DNA from: Epilithonimonas xixisoli
GTDB taxonomy: Bacteria > Bacteroidota > Bacteroidia > Flavobacteriales > Weeksellaceae
NCBI RefSeq assembly: GCF_004365655.1
Contig: NZ_SOEO01000002.1
Span: 744,001-808,000, forward strand
Direction of reading: 5' to 3'
DNA: 64,000 nt
In this document: one piece after another, positions 43,418-52,580 of the stretch
Position numbering within the stretch: the stretch's first letter is position 1
How the letters are laid out: each line of letters starts with the position of its first letter
Program-made: the position numbers and the translations under genes
The notes under the pieces: model-generated
Told to the model about the DNA's origin: nothing
What the model saw: only the letters and a program-made list of their open reading frames with translations
Database searches by the model: none

Positions 43418-44317
43418 TTAATTAATGATTTTAAAAATCGGATAAAAGATGGACGCTAATGTTTTCATTAAGGGAGAATTCAATTCGCGGATGGTGGTTC
43501 CAAATGATCTTTTGTCAATCACAGAAAACTTCAAATATCCACCGACATTTCGGATTAATGTTATTGGATTGCTGAAAAACCTACTGTGATATGTGTTGAG
43601 AAAAGCTTTGTAATTTTCTGCCAGTCCAAATGCGTTTTTATCATCATAGAATTGATTGGCAAGTGATTGCTCATCTTCCTTGTCGCGGAAGTAGATTCTT
43701 GTCACTTGATTGATGCAGTAATGCAAACCCAACTTATCAAACTGAAACTGAAAAACACCTTCCGGGATGAAACCTTTCCCAGCAAGATCTTCCAAATCAA
43801 GCTTCATTTTTTTGTAAATCTCCGTTTTTCCCATTCCCCATTTGTCACCTTTCACCTTGAATTTGTAGCGCATATCAAAAATGCTACAAACCAAAGGATC
43901 TTTTGGAAAACGATCACCAACCAGATTTCCAAACTGATCTTCGCAAAGCGTGGAAACAAAGACAATTTTTTGACCATCCGGAATGCCTTGCCAAGTATTT
44001 ACCAAAATCTCCATAGAATCCTTTGGTAAAGCATCATCAGAATCCAATGGAGAAAAATATTTTCCTTCCGCCAAATCGATTCCCCGAAAGAATGTCAGAA
44101 ATTTATGTTGATTTTCTTGATGGTAATATCGGATTTTAAAATCTGCATTTTTCTGAAATTCTTCTACTAATTCTTTAGTATTGTCAGTAGAGCCGTCGTC
44201 TATCACAAGCCATTCAAAGTCTTTGTAGGTTTGGTTTTGTAAAGACTCAAAAACCCGAGGCAAAGTGTGAGCCCGGTTGTAAGTTGGTGTAAGAATCGTA
44301 ACAGTCGGTTTGCTCAT
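43418..44317 (-). CDS. GT2-family glycosyltransferase
   Basis: A 299-residue GT-A enzyme. The start PTVTILTPTYNRAHTLPRVF and WLVIDDGSTDNT define the nucleotide-binding half, and LDSDDALPKD holds the metal-binding DxD-type residues. The C-terminal third has a conserved helical region with KWGMGKTEIYKK and a Phe-rich stretch. It shares one base with the upstream GT4 gene (TAATG), so translation is coupled. Sugar and linkage are unknown. Confidence 0.92.
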   Translation of the reverse strand: MSKPTVTILTPTYNRAHTLPRVFESLQNQTYKDFEWLVIDDGSTDNTKELVEEFQKNADFKIRYYHQENQHKFLTFFRGIDLAEGKYFSPLDSDDALPKDSMEILVNTWQGIPDGQKIVFVSTLCEDQFGNLVGDRFPKDPLVCSIFDMRYKFKVKGDKWGMGKTEIYKKMKLDLEDLAGKGFIPEGVFQFQFDKLGLHYCINQVTRIYFRDKEDEQSLANQFYDDKNAFGLAENYKAFLNTYHSRFFSNPITLIRNVGGYLKFSVIDKRSFGTTIRELNSPLMKTLASIFYPIFKIIN

Positions 44318-45468
44318 TATTTTGTTTGATGTTGACTGACAAAAACAGCCGTTACTTCGTCGTATATTTTTTGATTGTCAAATTTCTCCACCGCTTTTTC
44401 CATATTTGATTTCATTTTCGAAACCATTTCTGGATTGCTAAGAAAGAGCTTCATTCCTTCGTAGATGGCAGTTTCGTCTGGGCTTACAAGATAACCGTCA
44501 ATGTTGTGGTCAATCATTTCAGGGATTCCGCCCACGTTTGTGCTGATAATTGGGATATTAAGTCCCATCACTTCGCCAATCGTCAAAGGATAAGATTCCG
44601 ACTCCGATGGCAAAACAAAATAATCCGAATTTTTGATATAAGGATAAGGATTGATCTGAGAATCAAGCAATAAAAATGTTTTTTCAACATCCAATTCTTT
44701 CGCTTGGTTTTTCAGATTTTCCATTTCGCCACCACCACCAATGACTGCGATGGAATGAGAAAAACCTTCATCCAAAAGTCTTCTGTGAATTTTCATCAAT
44801 GTGTGATAGTTCTTCCGACTGTGCAATCTTCCCATTGAAGAAAAAACAGGATGAAGATCATATTGAACGGGAAATTCCTCTGCTTTTATCCTTACTTCTT
44901 CAATCTTAATCGCATTGTAAATCACAGAACTTTTTGGATAAGTAATGTTGTAAAGATCTTTGATAACTTCTCTCGTTTGTCTGGAGCCGAAAATGGTCCA
45001 ATCAAATTTTTGCAACGCATTGATTCTGCCCATCACTCTTTCCTGATCGGGATCGTAGCTCACGTCCGTATGAAACCAGCCAATTTTTTTCGATTTGATA
45101 GGACTGTCCAAAACCGGATCAAAATCCGAATAACCTGGCGCAACTTCTACATCAAAATGCTGATTCAGAAAACGTTTGTAAAGTGCTTTTGGAAATTTGC
45201 GGTAGAACCACAGCGTGAAACTTCTTTTTAGTAATTGAAGATTTCTGAGAATCGGATTTTTGCTCATATCTTCTCGTCCTTTTTGAATCGAAATGAGCTG
45301 AATGTCCGCAGGAATCTCTGTTCTGAGTTCGCCTTGATAAATGGTGAGCAAAAGTGTAATGTCAAAAATATCTCTTGGCAGATTTTCCAAAAGATCCAGA
45401 AGCACTCTCTCTACACCACCCATTTCCATTGATCTGTGTCGGAAAAGCACTTTTATTTTTTGATGCAT
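44317..45468 (-). CDS. GT4-family glycosyltransferase
   Basis: A 383-residue GT-B enzyme with the start FRHRSMEMGGVERVLLDLLENLP. GRLHSRKNYHTLMKIH lies in the C-terminal lobe, and the donor motif SESESYPLTIGEVMG has the conserved second glutamate. It is related to the GT4 at 38236-39405 across most of its length, as shown by shared RRLLDEGF and YPYIKNSDY-type segments. It heads the three-gene operon and has a clear divergent promoter at 45493-45500. Confidence 0.9.
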   Translation of the reverse strand: MHQKIKVLFRHRSMEMGGVERVLLDLLENLPRDIFDITLLLTIYQGELRTEIPADIQLISIQKGREDMSKNPILRNLQLLKRSFTLWFYRKFPKALYKRFLNQHFDVEVAPGYSDFDPVLDSPIKSKKIGWFHTDVSYDPDQERVMGRINALQKFDWTIFGSRQTREVIKDLYNITYPKSSVIYNAIKIEEVRIKAEEFPVQYDLHPVFSSMGRLHSRKNYHTLMKIHRRLLDEGFSHSIAVIGGGGEMENLKNQAKELDVEKTFLLLDSQINPYPYIKNSDYFVLPSESESYPLTIGEVMGLNIPIISTNVGGIPEMIDHNIDGYLVSPDETAIYEGMKLFLSNPEMVSKMKSNMEKAVEKFDNQKIYDEVTAVFVSQHQTK

Positions 45469-45492
45469 CTATGTCTCTTTTAGATTAAGATA

Positions 45493-45500
45493 CAAATATA
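45493..45500 (-). promoter_or_regulatory. Promoter of the three-glycosyltransferase operon
   Basis: On the minus strand TATATTTG matches TAnnTTTG exactly, 24 bases before the ATG at 45468. The divergent promoter at 45523 lies 22 bases away. Confidence 0.6.
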
Positions 45501-45522
45501 ACATTGTTTATTCAAAACTTTG

Positions 45523-45530
45523 TATTTTTG
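45523..45530 (+). promoter_or_regulatory. Promoter of the methyltransferase gene
   Basis: TATTTTTG matches TAnnTTTG exactly, 18 bases before the ATG at 45549; a TTG at 45504-45506 is at about the right spacing for the -33 element. Confidence 0.65.
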
Positions 45531-45548
45531 CGTTTCAAAACATAAACT

Positions 45549-46325
45549 ATGAATAAAATTTCTGAAATCGGCTCTACATTTTTTGCCTATCTCAAACGTC
45601 CAGATCTCTATCCTGAGTTGCGACGTAAAATCTGGAAAAACATCTTCAACCGTTCATCTGGTCTGCGAGGAAAAGAAGAAGCTGAAAAATGGTGCGCATC
45701 TCTGGCGATTTCCGAAAAAGATTTCATAGAAAACATTCTGAAAACCCCTTTCGTTCCTTTCGAAAAATTGTTTCCAGACGAGTTTGCATCCGCTTTACAG
45801 GCTCAGGCAAAAGCACCAGTGAAAATGGGCGGTGCAGGATCGCTAAGCGTGATTTATTATATTAATGAATTTGCAAATGCTAAAAAATCCATAGAAACAG
45901 GTGTGGCTTATGGCTGGTCTTCTTTTGCGGCTTTGGCGTCTTTGGTTTCCAGAAATGGAACGCTTTACAGTTCGGATATGCCTTACATTCTTCAAAATCA
46001 AAGCGAGGATTTTGTTGGTTGCGTTATTCCGGAAAAGTACAGAAACAATTGGGATCTTTTCCGTTTTGCAGACAAGGAGTCTCTACCGAAGATTTTTGCA
46101 AAGTCAGACTCTTTCGATGTAGTGCATTACGATAGTGATAAAACCTACGACGGAAGACTTTGGGCGTACAATCTGCTTTGGAGCAAACTGAAAAAAGGAG
46201 GCGTTTTTATGAGTGATGATATTGGCGACAATGCGGCTTTCAAAGATTATTGTGAAAAGAATAACCGCCAACCATATATTATAGAATTCGATGGCAAGTA
46301 TGCCGGCGTTATTATAAAAGATTAA
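45549..46325 (+). CDS. Class I SAM-dependent methyltransferase
   Basis: A 258-residue protein. The SAM-binding glycine motif is seen as SIETGVAYGWSSFAALASL (about 114-132). VVHYDSDKTYDGRLWAYNLLWSKLKKGG and MSDDIGDN follow, as in Methyltransf_24-type O-methyltransferases. An N-terminal helical region of 100 residues precedes the fold. It probably methylates a sugar hydroxyl on the polysaccharide or a terminal residue. It is flanked by divergent glycosyltransferases and ends in a bidirectional terminator. Confidence 0.82.
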   Translation: MNKISEIGSTFFAYLKRPDLYPELRRKIWKNIFNRSSGLRGKEEAEKWCASLAISEKDFIENILKTPFVPFEKLFPDEFASALQAQAKAPVKMGGAGSLSVIYYINEFANAKKSIETGVAYGWSSFAALASLVSRNGTLYSSDMPYILQNQSEDFVGCVIPEKYRNNWDLFRFADKESLPKIFAKSDSFDVVHYDSDKTYDGRLWAYNLLWSKLKKGGVFMSDDIGDNAAFKDYCEKNNRQPYIIEFDGKYAGVIIKD

Positions 46326-46328
46326 AAC

Positions 46329-46358
46329 AAAATGCTTCAGAATTTTCTGGAGCATTTT
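46329..46358. terminator. Bidirectional terminator between the methyltransferase and a glycosyltransferase
   Basis: AAAATGCTTCAG (46329-46340) pairs with CTGGAGCATTTT (46347-46358) apart from one T-G pair. T-runs lie on both strands. Confidence 0.8.
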
Positions 46359-47378
46359 TTATTCTATGTTACAGCCCATCTGTTGGTATTGTAGTTTAAA
46401 TTTCCCAGCCCATTTTTCAAATTCCGTAAAATTGATTTTATCAGAAACAAAACTTTTGAAATAGTTTGATGAAAAATCTTTCGGAAAGTTTTCCATCGCA
46501 TCAAATTCCCCTTTCAGCCAAGCTTCATTGATGAGGTGATTAAACTGATTGACATCAAAATCAAAACCGTATTCATGATAAGAATTGGTGGCAGACGATT
46601 GGAAAGTTGTTTTCATCGCTTCCGTTTTCAGTCTGGAGACGAAGTTGTGGTTACTCTTGTTTTTTTTATAAAACAGAGAAGCGTTCATCAATTGTCTTTT
46701 CTCATCCACTTTTCCATCCATGTTTTTCCAGATTTCCAACCAGTAATCTTTTCGGAAAAAGCCCATCAGAATAGAGTTGAGCGCCCAATATTTTCGTTGT
46801 GTTGAATGGTCCACTCTGCCAAGTTTGTAGAGAATCGTGAAAAATTTGAATTGATTGTAGAAAAAAGCTTTCATCAGAGGTTTCGGAAAAAGCATTAGGT
46901 TTTTTGGTAAAGCCGAATTTATATTTTCAGAAATTGGATTGATATTGAGATTTTCTGCCTCTTTTTGATTTCCGAGCCAGCCAAGTTTTATCAGATTGGC
47001 ATTGAGTTCCTTTGCCTGATTTTGAAGTTCGTCCAAATTGATTGGTTTTGTGAACCAAACGTCATCTTCCGTTACAATCACATATTCCGAAGCTTTTTCC
47101 ACGTTGTCATACCAGAACTTTGTAGGGATTTTGTGACCGTTAATTTCTTTTTTTGAGGCTAGATTTTCATCGATTGCTTTTATCTTTCTATCGTAATTGT
47201 CAGAAAGCCGGATTTCGGTTTCGGGATATTTTTTGCGGATTTTGTCCAGATATTTTTCAGGGGTTCCGTCATCCAGAACAATGATTTTGAAATCGCCCGA
47301 AATGTACTTGTGAACGGATGCAATACATCTATCCAGGTAAAAAGGACGGTTGAATGATTTGATAAAGATGTCGGTCAT
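46359..47378 (-). CDS. Glycosyltransferase-like protein, TDIFIKSFNR family (copy A)
   Basis: A 339-residue GT-A-like protein starting MTDIFIKSFNRPFYLDRCIA. The N-terminal half has VLDDGTP (34-40) and TEDDVWFT (103-110), which resemble donor-binding and DxD positions of GT2 enzymes. The C-terminal half holds SSATNSYHEYGFDFDV and KDFSSNYFKSFVSD. It is one of three paralogs in the locus; copy B is nearly identical in the last 85 residues. No promoter is evident. Function is inferred from the GT-A pattern; the family is not one I can name. Confidence 0.72.
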   Translation of the reverse strand: MTDIFIKSFNRPFYLDRCIASVHKYISGDFKIIVLDDGTPEKYLDKIRKKYPETEIRLSDNYDRKIKAIDENLASKKEINGHKIPTKFWYDNVEKASEYVIVTEDDVWFTKPINLDELQNQAKELNANLIKLGWLGNQKEAENLNINPISENINSALPKNLMLFPKPLMKAFFYNQFKFFTILYKLGRVDHSTQRKYWALNSILMGFFRKDYWLEIWKNMDGKVDEKRQLMNASLFYKKNKSNHNFVSRLKTEAMKTTFQSSATNSYHEYGFDFDVNQFNHLINEAWLKGEFDAMENFPKDFSSNYFKSFVSDKINFTEFEKWAGKFKLQYQQMGCNIE

Positions 47379-47697
47379 AATACTTTCTTTTAGGAGAGAA
47401 ATTTTATGCTTTATTTAAATCAAATATGTTTTTGTAAATATAGTATAAAATAATGATTATTTTATTGATAATAATTGTCTTAATTAATTATTGCGTAACT
47501 AGGAATTGGAATAATTGTTTATTTATGATAATTTTATAATAAAAATGTCATTGGGTTTTTCTTGTAAATTTTTATTAATTAAGAGAAATAATAGAGTTCG
47601 AAATATTAAACCGCCAGTTCTAAATCCTAATTAAAAACAAAAAAGCATCAATTAAACAATTTTAATTGATGCTTTTTCATTGAAATGAAAATATAGT
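47379..47697. other. AT-rich gene-free gap between copies A and B
   Basis: About 319 bases with no supported coding frame. The only clear element is the terminator at 47641-47676 for copy B. The rest is very AT-rich, and I found no exact promoter match for copy A. Confidence 0.7.
47641..47676 (-). terminator. Terminator of copy B
   Basis: A 16-bp perfect stem (AAAAGCATCAATTAAA at 47641-47656 with its complement at 47661-47676) and 4-base loop is followed by T residues on the minus strand, 21 bases after the stop at 47698. Confidence 0.85.
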
Positions 47698-48717
47698 CTA
47701 ATTTACATTACAACCCATTTGCTGATATTGTAATTGGAATTTCTCAACCCATTTTTCAAATTCCGGAATATTGATTTGATCTGAAACAAAAGTTTTAAAA
47801 TAAGCCAAAGAAAAGTCTTTTGGAAAGTTTTCCATCGCATCAAATTCCCCTCTCAGCCAAGCTTCATTAATGATATGATTGAAAAGATTGACATCAAAAT
47901 CAAAACCGTACTCGTGATAAGAATTGGTTGCCGACGATTGGAAAGTTGTTTTCATCGCTTCTGTTTTCAATCTTGAAACAAAGCTGGCGTTTTGCTTGTG
48001 TTTTTTATAGAAAACCGAAGCGTTGATGAGTTGTTTTTTCTCATCCACTTTTCCGTCCATCTCCTTCCAGATTTCCAGCCAATACTCTTTTTTGTAAAAG
48101 CCCATCAGGATTGAGTTGAGCGACCAATATTTCAAAGTTGTCAGATTATCAACAATTTTTAATTTGTAAAGAATCGTGAAGAATTTATACTGATTATGAA
48201 AAAAAGCATTCATCAATGTTTTGTTCATTAATAATAAATCCTTCGGTTGTGCAGATTCCAAATCTTCTGAGATTGATTCTAAATTCAAATCTTTCCGCTC
48301 ATTTTCGTTTCCGAGCCAACCCAATTTCAAAAGATGAATGTCAAATTTTTTTGCTTGATTTTGGAGATTATTAATATCAATCGGACGTGTGAACCAAACA
48401 TCATCTTCTGTCACAATCACATATTCCGAGCCTTTTTTGATGTTATCAAACCAAAATTTTGTCGGGATCTCAAAGCCGTTGACTGGTTTTCCGGATTGCA
48501 AATTTTCTTCAATCGCTTTTCCTTTTTGGTCGTAACTTGGGGAAAGATGGATTTCAACTTCGGGATATTTCTCACGGATTTTGTCCAGATATTTTTTCGG
48601 CGTTCCGTCATCCAAAACCTTGATTCTGAAATCACCAGAAACATTTTGGTAAATCGAGGAAATGCATCGATCCAAGTAAAAAGCTCGGTTGAAAGATTTG
48701 ATGAAAATATCTGTCAT
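47698..48717 (-). CDS. Glycosyltransferase-like protein, TDIFIKSFNR family (copy B)
   Basis: A 339-residue paralog of copy A, with the same length, start (TDIFIKSFNRAFYLDRC), VLDDGTP, TEDDVWFTRPI and C-terminal SATNSYHEYGFDFDV block. The two differ mostly in the middle (residues 110-200). It is the last gene of an operon with the acyltransferase and a GT2 gene upstream (gaps 21 and 34 bases). Recent tandem duplication is likely, with an AT-rich gap between the copies. Confidence 0.72.
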   Translation of the reverse strand: MTDIFIKSFNRAFYLDRCISSIYQNVSGDFRIKVLDDGTPKKYLDKIREKYPEVEIHLSPSYDQKGKAIEENLQSGKPVNGFEIPTKFWFDNIKKGSEYVIVTEDDVWFTRPIDINNLQNQAKKFDIHLLKLGWLGNENERKDLNLESISEDLESAQPKDLLLMNKTLMNAFFHNQYKFFTILYKLKIVDNLTTLKYWSLNSILMGFYKKEYWLEIWKEMDGKVDEKKQLINASVFYKKHKQNASFVSRLKTEAMKTTFQSSATNSYHEYGFDFDVNLFNHIINEAWLRGEFDAMENFPKDFSLAYFKTFVSDQINIPEFEKWVEKFQLQYQQMGCNVN

Positions 48718-48738
48718 TATTTAAAACTTAGGATTTTA

Positions 48739-49806
48739 TTAATTAGCTTTTAAAGCTTTTTTAGAATTGAATTTTTTTCTAATCAAATGATTCAGAGGTT
48801 CTTCCAAATACGTGAACATCAAAATTGAAACAATATTAAGCAAAATGAAAATTACCAATTTGTTTTCTGTAATGTAATCATTCATAAAAACAGGAATGAA
48901 TCCTTTGTGAATCAGATAAAAGACATAAGAACTTTTTCCAAGCAAAACAAAAATGGGACTTGCCAATAGTTTTTGTAGAATAGTTTTTTCGTGAATCAAT
49001 CCCCAAAGCAAAGGCACAATTCCAAAAACAGATAGAAAAATAAGCTCAAGGACGAGTGCGAATTCTGCCTCGAAATTCAAATAAGATTTAACACAAACGA
49101 ATAAGATAATGATGAACAACCCAAACCAAGTCACCCAATTTTTTGAAAATTTCAATTTCTTTTTGAGCATCAGAATTGCCAATGCAATGCCAGCAAAAAA
49201 CTCAAAAATATTAAAGAAAAAATCATATTGTAAAAATCCCCAGGTGTTTTGAGGAACGTTGGTAGCATCTTTCAAAAAAAGTCCTGACGCAAATATCAGA
49301 ACTGGCAGAAGTGCGAGAAACCATTTGCTTTTTCGAATTAATATGAAGTAGAGTGGCGCTGTGATGTAGAACATTTCCTCAAGCGTAAGTGTCCATCCTT
49401 GCGGGATTCCAGCGAAATAGTATTTAGAAAACAAAGCCTTTGTCATCGTAAAAGATAGAATTGCTTCGATAGTTTTTTCTAGATTCCAATAATTATTTTG
49501 AAAAAACCAAACGAGAAAAACGCCGGCAGCCAGGAGAAAATACATTGGGTAAATGCGTGCAATACGATTGACCATATATTTTTTGAAATTCAGCGGACGA
49601 TCATTAAAATACCGGTAAGTAATCAAAAATCCGCTGAGTACGAAAAACATTTCAACCCCAATATGAAAATTAGAAACTACTTTTTTTGCAAAGTCAGGAA
49701 CGTTTGGATTGCGAAAAGGCATAAAGTGAAAGACAAAAATCAGCCAAGCGGCAATAGCGCGATAACCTGTAAGTGCAGGGAAAAATTGTTTTTCTTGGGT
49801 TGACAT
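48739..49806 (-). CDS. Membrane acyltransferase, acyltransferase-3 family (OafA-like)
   Basis: A 355-residue inner-membrane protein with about ten hydrophobic segments. The family histidine motif is FHFMPF near residue 22, and the second signature is FFVLSGFLITYRYF. It ends in a Lys-rich tail. OafA-like proteins transfer acyl groups, usually acetyl, to periplasmic sugars of O-antigen or capsule. The codon before the ATG at 49804-49806 reads TTG, so I use the ATG. It is the middle gene of a GT2-acyltransferase-copy B operon. Confidence 0.88.
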   Translation of the reverse strand: MSTQEKQFFPALTGYRAIAAWLIFVFHFMPFRNPNVPDFAKKVVSNFHIGVEMFFVLSGFLITYRYFNDRPLNFKKYMVNRIARIYPMYFLLAAGVFLVWFFQNNYWNLEKTIEAILSFTMTKALFSKYYFAGIPQGWTLTLEEMFYITAPLYFILIRKSKWFLALLPVLIFASGLFLKDATNVPQNTWGFLQYDFFFNIFEFFAGIALAILMLKKKLKFSKNWVTWFGLFIIILFVCVKSYLNFEAEFALVLELIFLSVFGIVPLLWGLIHEKTILQKLLASPIFVLLGKSSYVFYLIHKGFIPVFMNDYITENKLVIFILLNIVSILMFTYLEEPLNHLIRKKFNSKKALKAN

Positions 49807-49840
49807 CAAAGTGTTTTTGTGGTTTTAGTTTTCGGAATGA

Positions 49841-50647
49841 TTACGAGAATTTCCTTAAGATTTTGGCAATGATATTATTTTGTTTTGTTTTAAGAAAAGT
49901 AGGAAGATCAGAGATTTCGCTGATGTTTTTTCCATAAAGTTGGGTGATGTTTCTTCTCTTTGCTGTATCAAGAATCACTTTTTGCCAGTTTTCATTCAGC
50001 TTGATTTTTTTTGATGAATCCTGAGAAACGCCGTTTGCGTGGAGTCTGTAGAGATAAAGAGGTTCTTTAATATAAATAAAATTGCCCGTTTCGTACAGTT
50101 TCAAATATAAATCCTGATCCACAGCAGATGTCAATTCTGGATTGATTCCAGAAGTTTTGTCGTAAGCCGATTTTTTAAAAGTGAAAAAATGATTGGCTTC
50201 CAAGAATATGTTGAAGAATTTTTTGTCTCCATTTTTCACCGCTCTGGAGTGTGCAAATGTACGCTGAGGTTTCAGATTGTTGTCGCAAAGTGTAAAACTG
50301 GAGTAGGTGACAACATTGTTTTCCGTATGATTTTTCAAACTGACTTCAATCGCGTTTTCTTGCAAAGCATCATCCGGATCTACAAAACCGCAGATTTCTC
50401 CAGAAGCCATTTCAATGCACTTTCTTTTGGTAAAACCCACTCCACTATTTTTATCATTTTGGAATAGTTTGAATCGTGAATCAGTTTGTGTCAATTCTCT
50501 AATTTTTTCAAACGAATCATCTGTAGAAAAATCATCCACGACTATCACTTCAAAATCCTGAAAAGTCTGAGTCAGAAGGCTTTTATAACAATCTTTGAAG
50601 TATTCGAAATTGTTATAGTGAGCAATAAGAACGGAAAATTTTTTCAT
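49841..50647 (-). CDS. GT2-family glycosyltransferase
   Basis: A 268-residue GT-A enzyme beginning MKKFSVLIAHYNNFEYFKDCYKS, with VIVVDDFSTDDS and the metal-binding FVDPDDALQEN. The C-terminal part has a helical segment with DQDLYLKLYETG, the usual ED/DQD base region. It starts at the ATG 50645-50647. It is the first gene of the operon running to 47698. A divergent asnB-like gene begins 61 bases away. Confidence 0.92.
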   Translation of the reverse strand: MKKFSVLIAHYNNFEYFKDCYKSLLTQTFQDFEVIVVDDFSTDDSFEKIRELTQTDSRFKLFQNDKNSGVGFTKRKCIEMASGEICGFVDPDDALQENAIEVSLKNHTENNVVTYSSFTLCDNNLKPQRTFAHSRAVKNGDKKFFNIFLEANHFFTFKKSAYDKTSGINPELTSAVDQDLYLKLYETGNFIYIKEPLYLYRLHANGVSQDSSKKIKLNENWQKVILDTAKRRNITQLYGKNISEISDLPTFLKTKQNNIIAKILRKFS

Positions 50648-50683
50648 CAAATAAGAATATCTCCAAAATTAGTAAAATAATCT

Positions 50684-50691
50684 TAGATTTG
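50684..50691 (+). promoter_or_regulatory. Promoter of the asnB-like gene
   Basis: TAGATTTG matches TAnnTTTG exactly, 17 bases before the ATG at 50709. Confidence 0.6.
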
Positions 50692-50708
50692 CAGTCTAAA
50701 AACACAAT

Positions 50709-52580
50709 ATGTGCGGAATCGCAGGCATCGTCACGAATAATATTCTTGAAAAAAAATCCTACTCACAAATTCTTAAAAATATGACAGATTCCATCATCCA
50801 CCGAGGTCCGGATGATGAAGGTCACGAGTATTTTCAGAACTGTTTTCTTGGCTTCAGAAGATTGGCAATCGTGGATCTTTCCAAAGATGGACATCAGCCG
50901 ATGTATTCTAATACCAGAAACGAATGCATCACTTTCAATGGTGAAATCTACGGTTACCGTGATTTGAAGAAAGAAATCACAGACTATCCTTTCCAAAGCA
51001 ATACAGATACGGAAGTCATTTTGTCTTTGTATCAAAAAAATGGTTCAGAACTTCCTCAAAAACTCAACGGAATGTTTTCTTTTGCCATTTGGGATGAGCA
51101 AAAACAACAACTGTTTTGTGCAAGAGACAGATTTGGCGAAAAACCATTTTATTACGCCTTTGGGAAAAATGGTGAGTTTATTTTTGCATCAGAAATCAAG
51201 GCGATTCTTGCAACAGATCTTGTAGATTCTGAGCTGAATGACGAAGCGGTTCATCATTTTCTGCGACATATGTATGTTGATAGTCAGCAGAGTATTTACA
51301 AAAATATCAAAGTTTTACCACCTGCTCATCAGCTGATTTACAATGACGGAAAGATAGAAATCTCCCAATATTGGAATTTCCCAAAAGAAGAACTGGATAT
51401 TTCTGAAGAGCAAGCAGTTGAGAAATTCCAAACTTTAGTTGAAAAATCGGTTGAGAAACAACTGGTTGCAGATGTGAAAGTTGGTGCTTTTCTCAGTGGA
51501 GGATTAGATTCTGGAACATTGGTCGCATTGTCATCAGAAAAAAATCAAAATCTTACAACATTAGGATTTCAATACGAAGGCGATTGGGATGAGATGCCCG
51601 ATGCGAGAACAATTGCGAAGAAATATAACACCGATCATAAAGAAGTTGCACTTCAAAATGCAGATATACCGAAAACTTTAGTAGAAGTCTTGAAAAAGTT
51701 GGATGAGCCTCTTGCTGATACTGCTATTTTGGCGACTTACACCATTTGCAAAGAAGCTTCCAAAAATATGACCGTTGTGATTACAGGTAATGCCGGCGAT
51801 GAACTTTTCGGAGGTTACAAATGGTATCAAGAAGAGAAAAAAATTCTTGAAAAAGGTGGCGCAAATGCATCATTGTTGCCGTTTTATAAAATAGGTTCGA
51901 CAATAAGTGAAAAATTAAATTTAAATAAATCAAATTCTTATTTCATTGATAAAGTCTTTCGATCTAAGTTTCCAGATATTGTTGCTTATCAAAAAGGAAA
52001 AGTCCACAATAATTTTACCGAAGAAGAAACTTTTCAATTGATGAAATCCAGACAATCTTATGAGCATCAATATAATTTTGAACTGGATAAAACCAACTTG
52101 AATACACCGATGCGAATGGATCTTACGAATGTGATTGCTGGTGATTACTTGGTAAAAGATGACCGCATTGCGATGATGCATTCCATAGAACTCAGAACGC
52201 CATTTTTGGATAAAGACTTGGTAGAGTTTTGCTCGATGCTTCCTGCAAAATATAAGGTTGATGAAAATCAAACCAAAATTATTCTACGAAAAGCTTTTGG
52301 TGAAAAGCTTACAGAAAATATTCTCACCAAAAAGAAACAAGGCTTTGGAGCGCCAATTTCACAATGGTTAAGAATCCCAGAAATGGAAAATTTGACCACA
52401 AAAATCCTTAAAAATTCCTCTTCAAAAATCTTTAAGAAATTAGATTTCCAAGCCGTACAAAAACAGCTAAACTACAATTACAAGCATTGGAGTTTGTTGG
52501 TTTTGGGGATTTGGATGGAGGAGCATTATTGTAATGATGGATCTTTGCCAAATTTTTTAATAAAAACATCTGACCACTGA
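50709..52580 (+). CDS. asnB: Glutamine-dependent asparagine synthase-like amidotransferase
   Basis: A 623-residue two-domain enzyme. The N-terminal Ntn amidohydrolase domain begins MCGIAGIV, so Cys2 is the nucleophile after Met removal, and includes HRGPDDEG and FNGEIYG. The C-terminal synthase domain has the PP-loop SGGLDSGTL near residue 262. Inside a polysaccharide locus such proteins often amidate uronic acids rather than make asparagine; the neighbouring UDP-GalNAcA genes fit that. Housekeeping AsnB cannot be excluded. Its last 55 bases overlap the convergent gene. Confidence 0.85.
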   Translation: MCGIAGIVTNNILEKKSYSQILKNMTDSIIHRGPDDEGHEYFQNCFLGFRRLAIVDLSKDGHQPMYSNTRNECITFNGEIYGYRDLKKEITDYPFQSNTDTEVILSLYQKNGSELPQKLNGMFSFAIWDEQKQQLFCARDRFGEKPFYYAFGKNGEFIFASEIKAILATDLVDSELNDEAVHHFLRHMYVDSQQSIYKNIKVLPPAHQLIYNDGKIEISQYWNFPKEELDISEEQAVEKFQTLVEKSVEKQLVADVKVGAFLSGGLDSGTLVALSSEKNQNLTTLGFQYEGDWDEMPDARTIAKKYNTDHKEVALQNADIPKTLVEVLKKLDEPLADTAILATYTICKEASKNMTVVITGNAGDELFGGYKWYQEEKKILEKGGANASLLPFYKIGSTISEKLNLNKSNSYFIDKVFRSKFPDIVAYQKGKVHNNFTEEETFQLMKSRQSYEHQYNFELDKTNLNTPMRMDLTNVIAGDYLVKDDRIAMMHSIELRTPFLDKDLVEFCSMLPAKYKVDENQTKIILRKAFGEKLTENILTKKKQGFGAPISQWLRIPEMENLTTKILKNSSSKIFKKLDFQAVQKQLNYNYKHWSLLVLGIWMEEHYCNDGSLPNFLIKTSDH

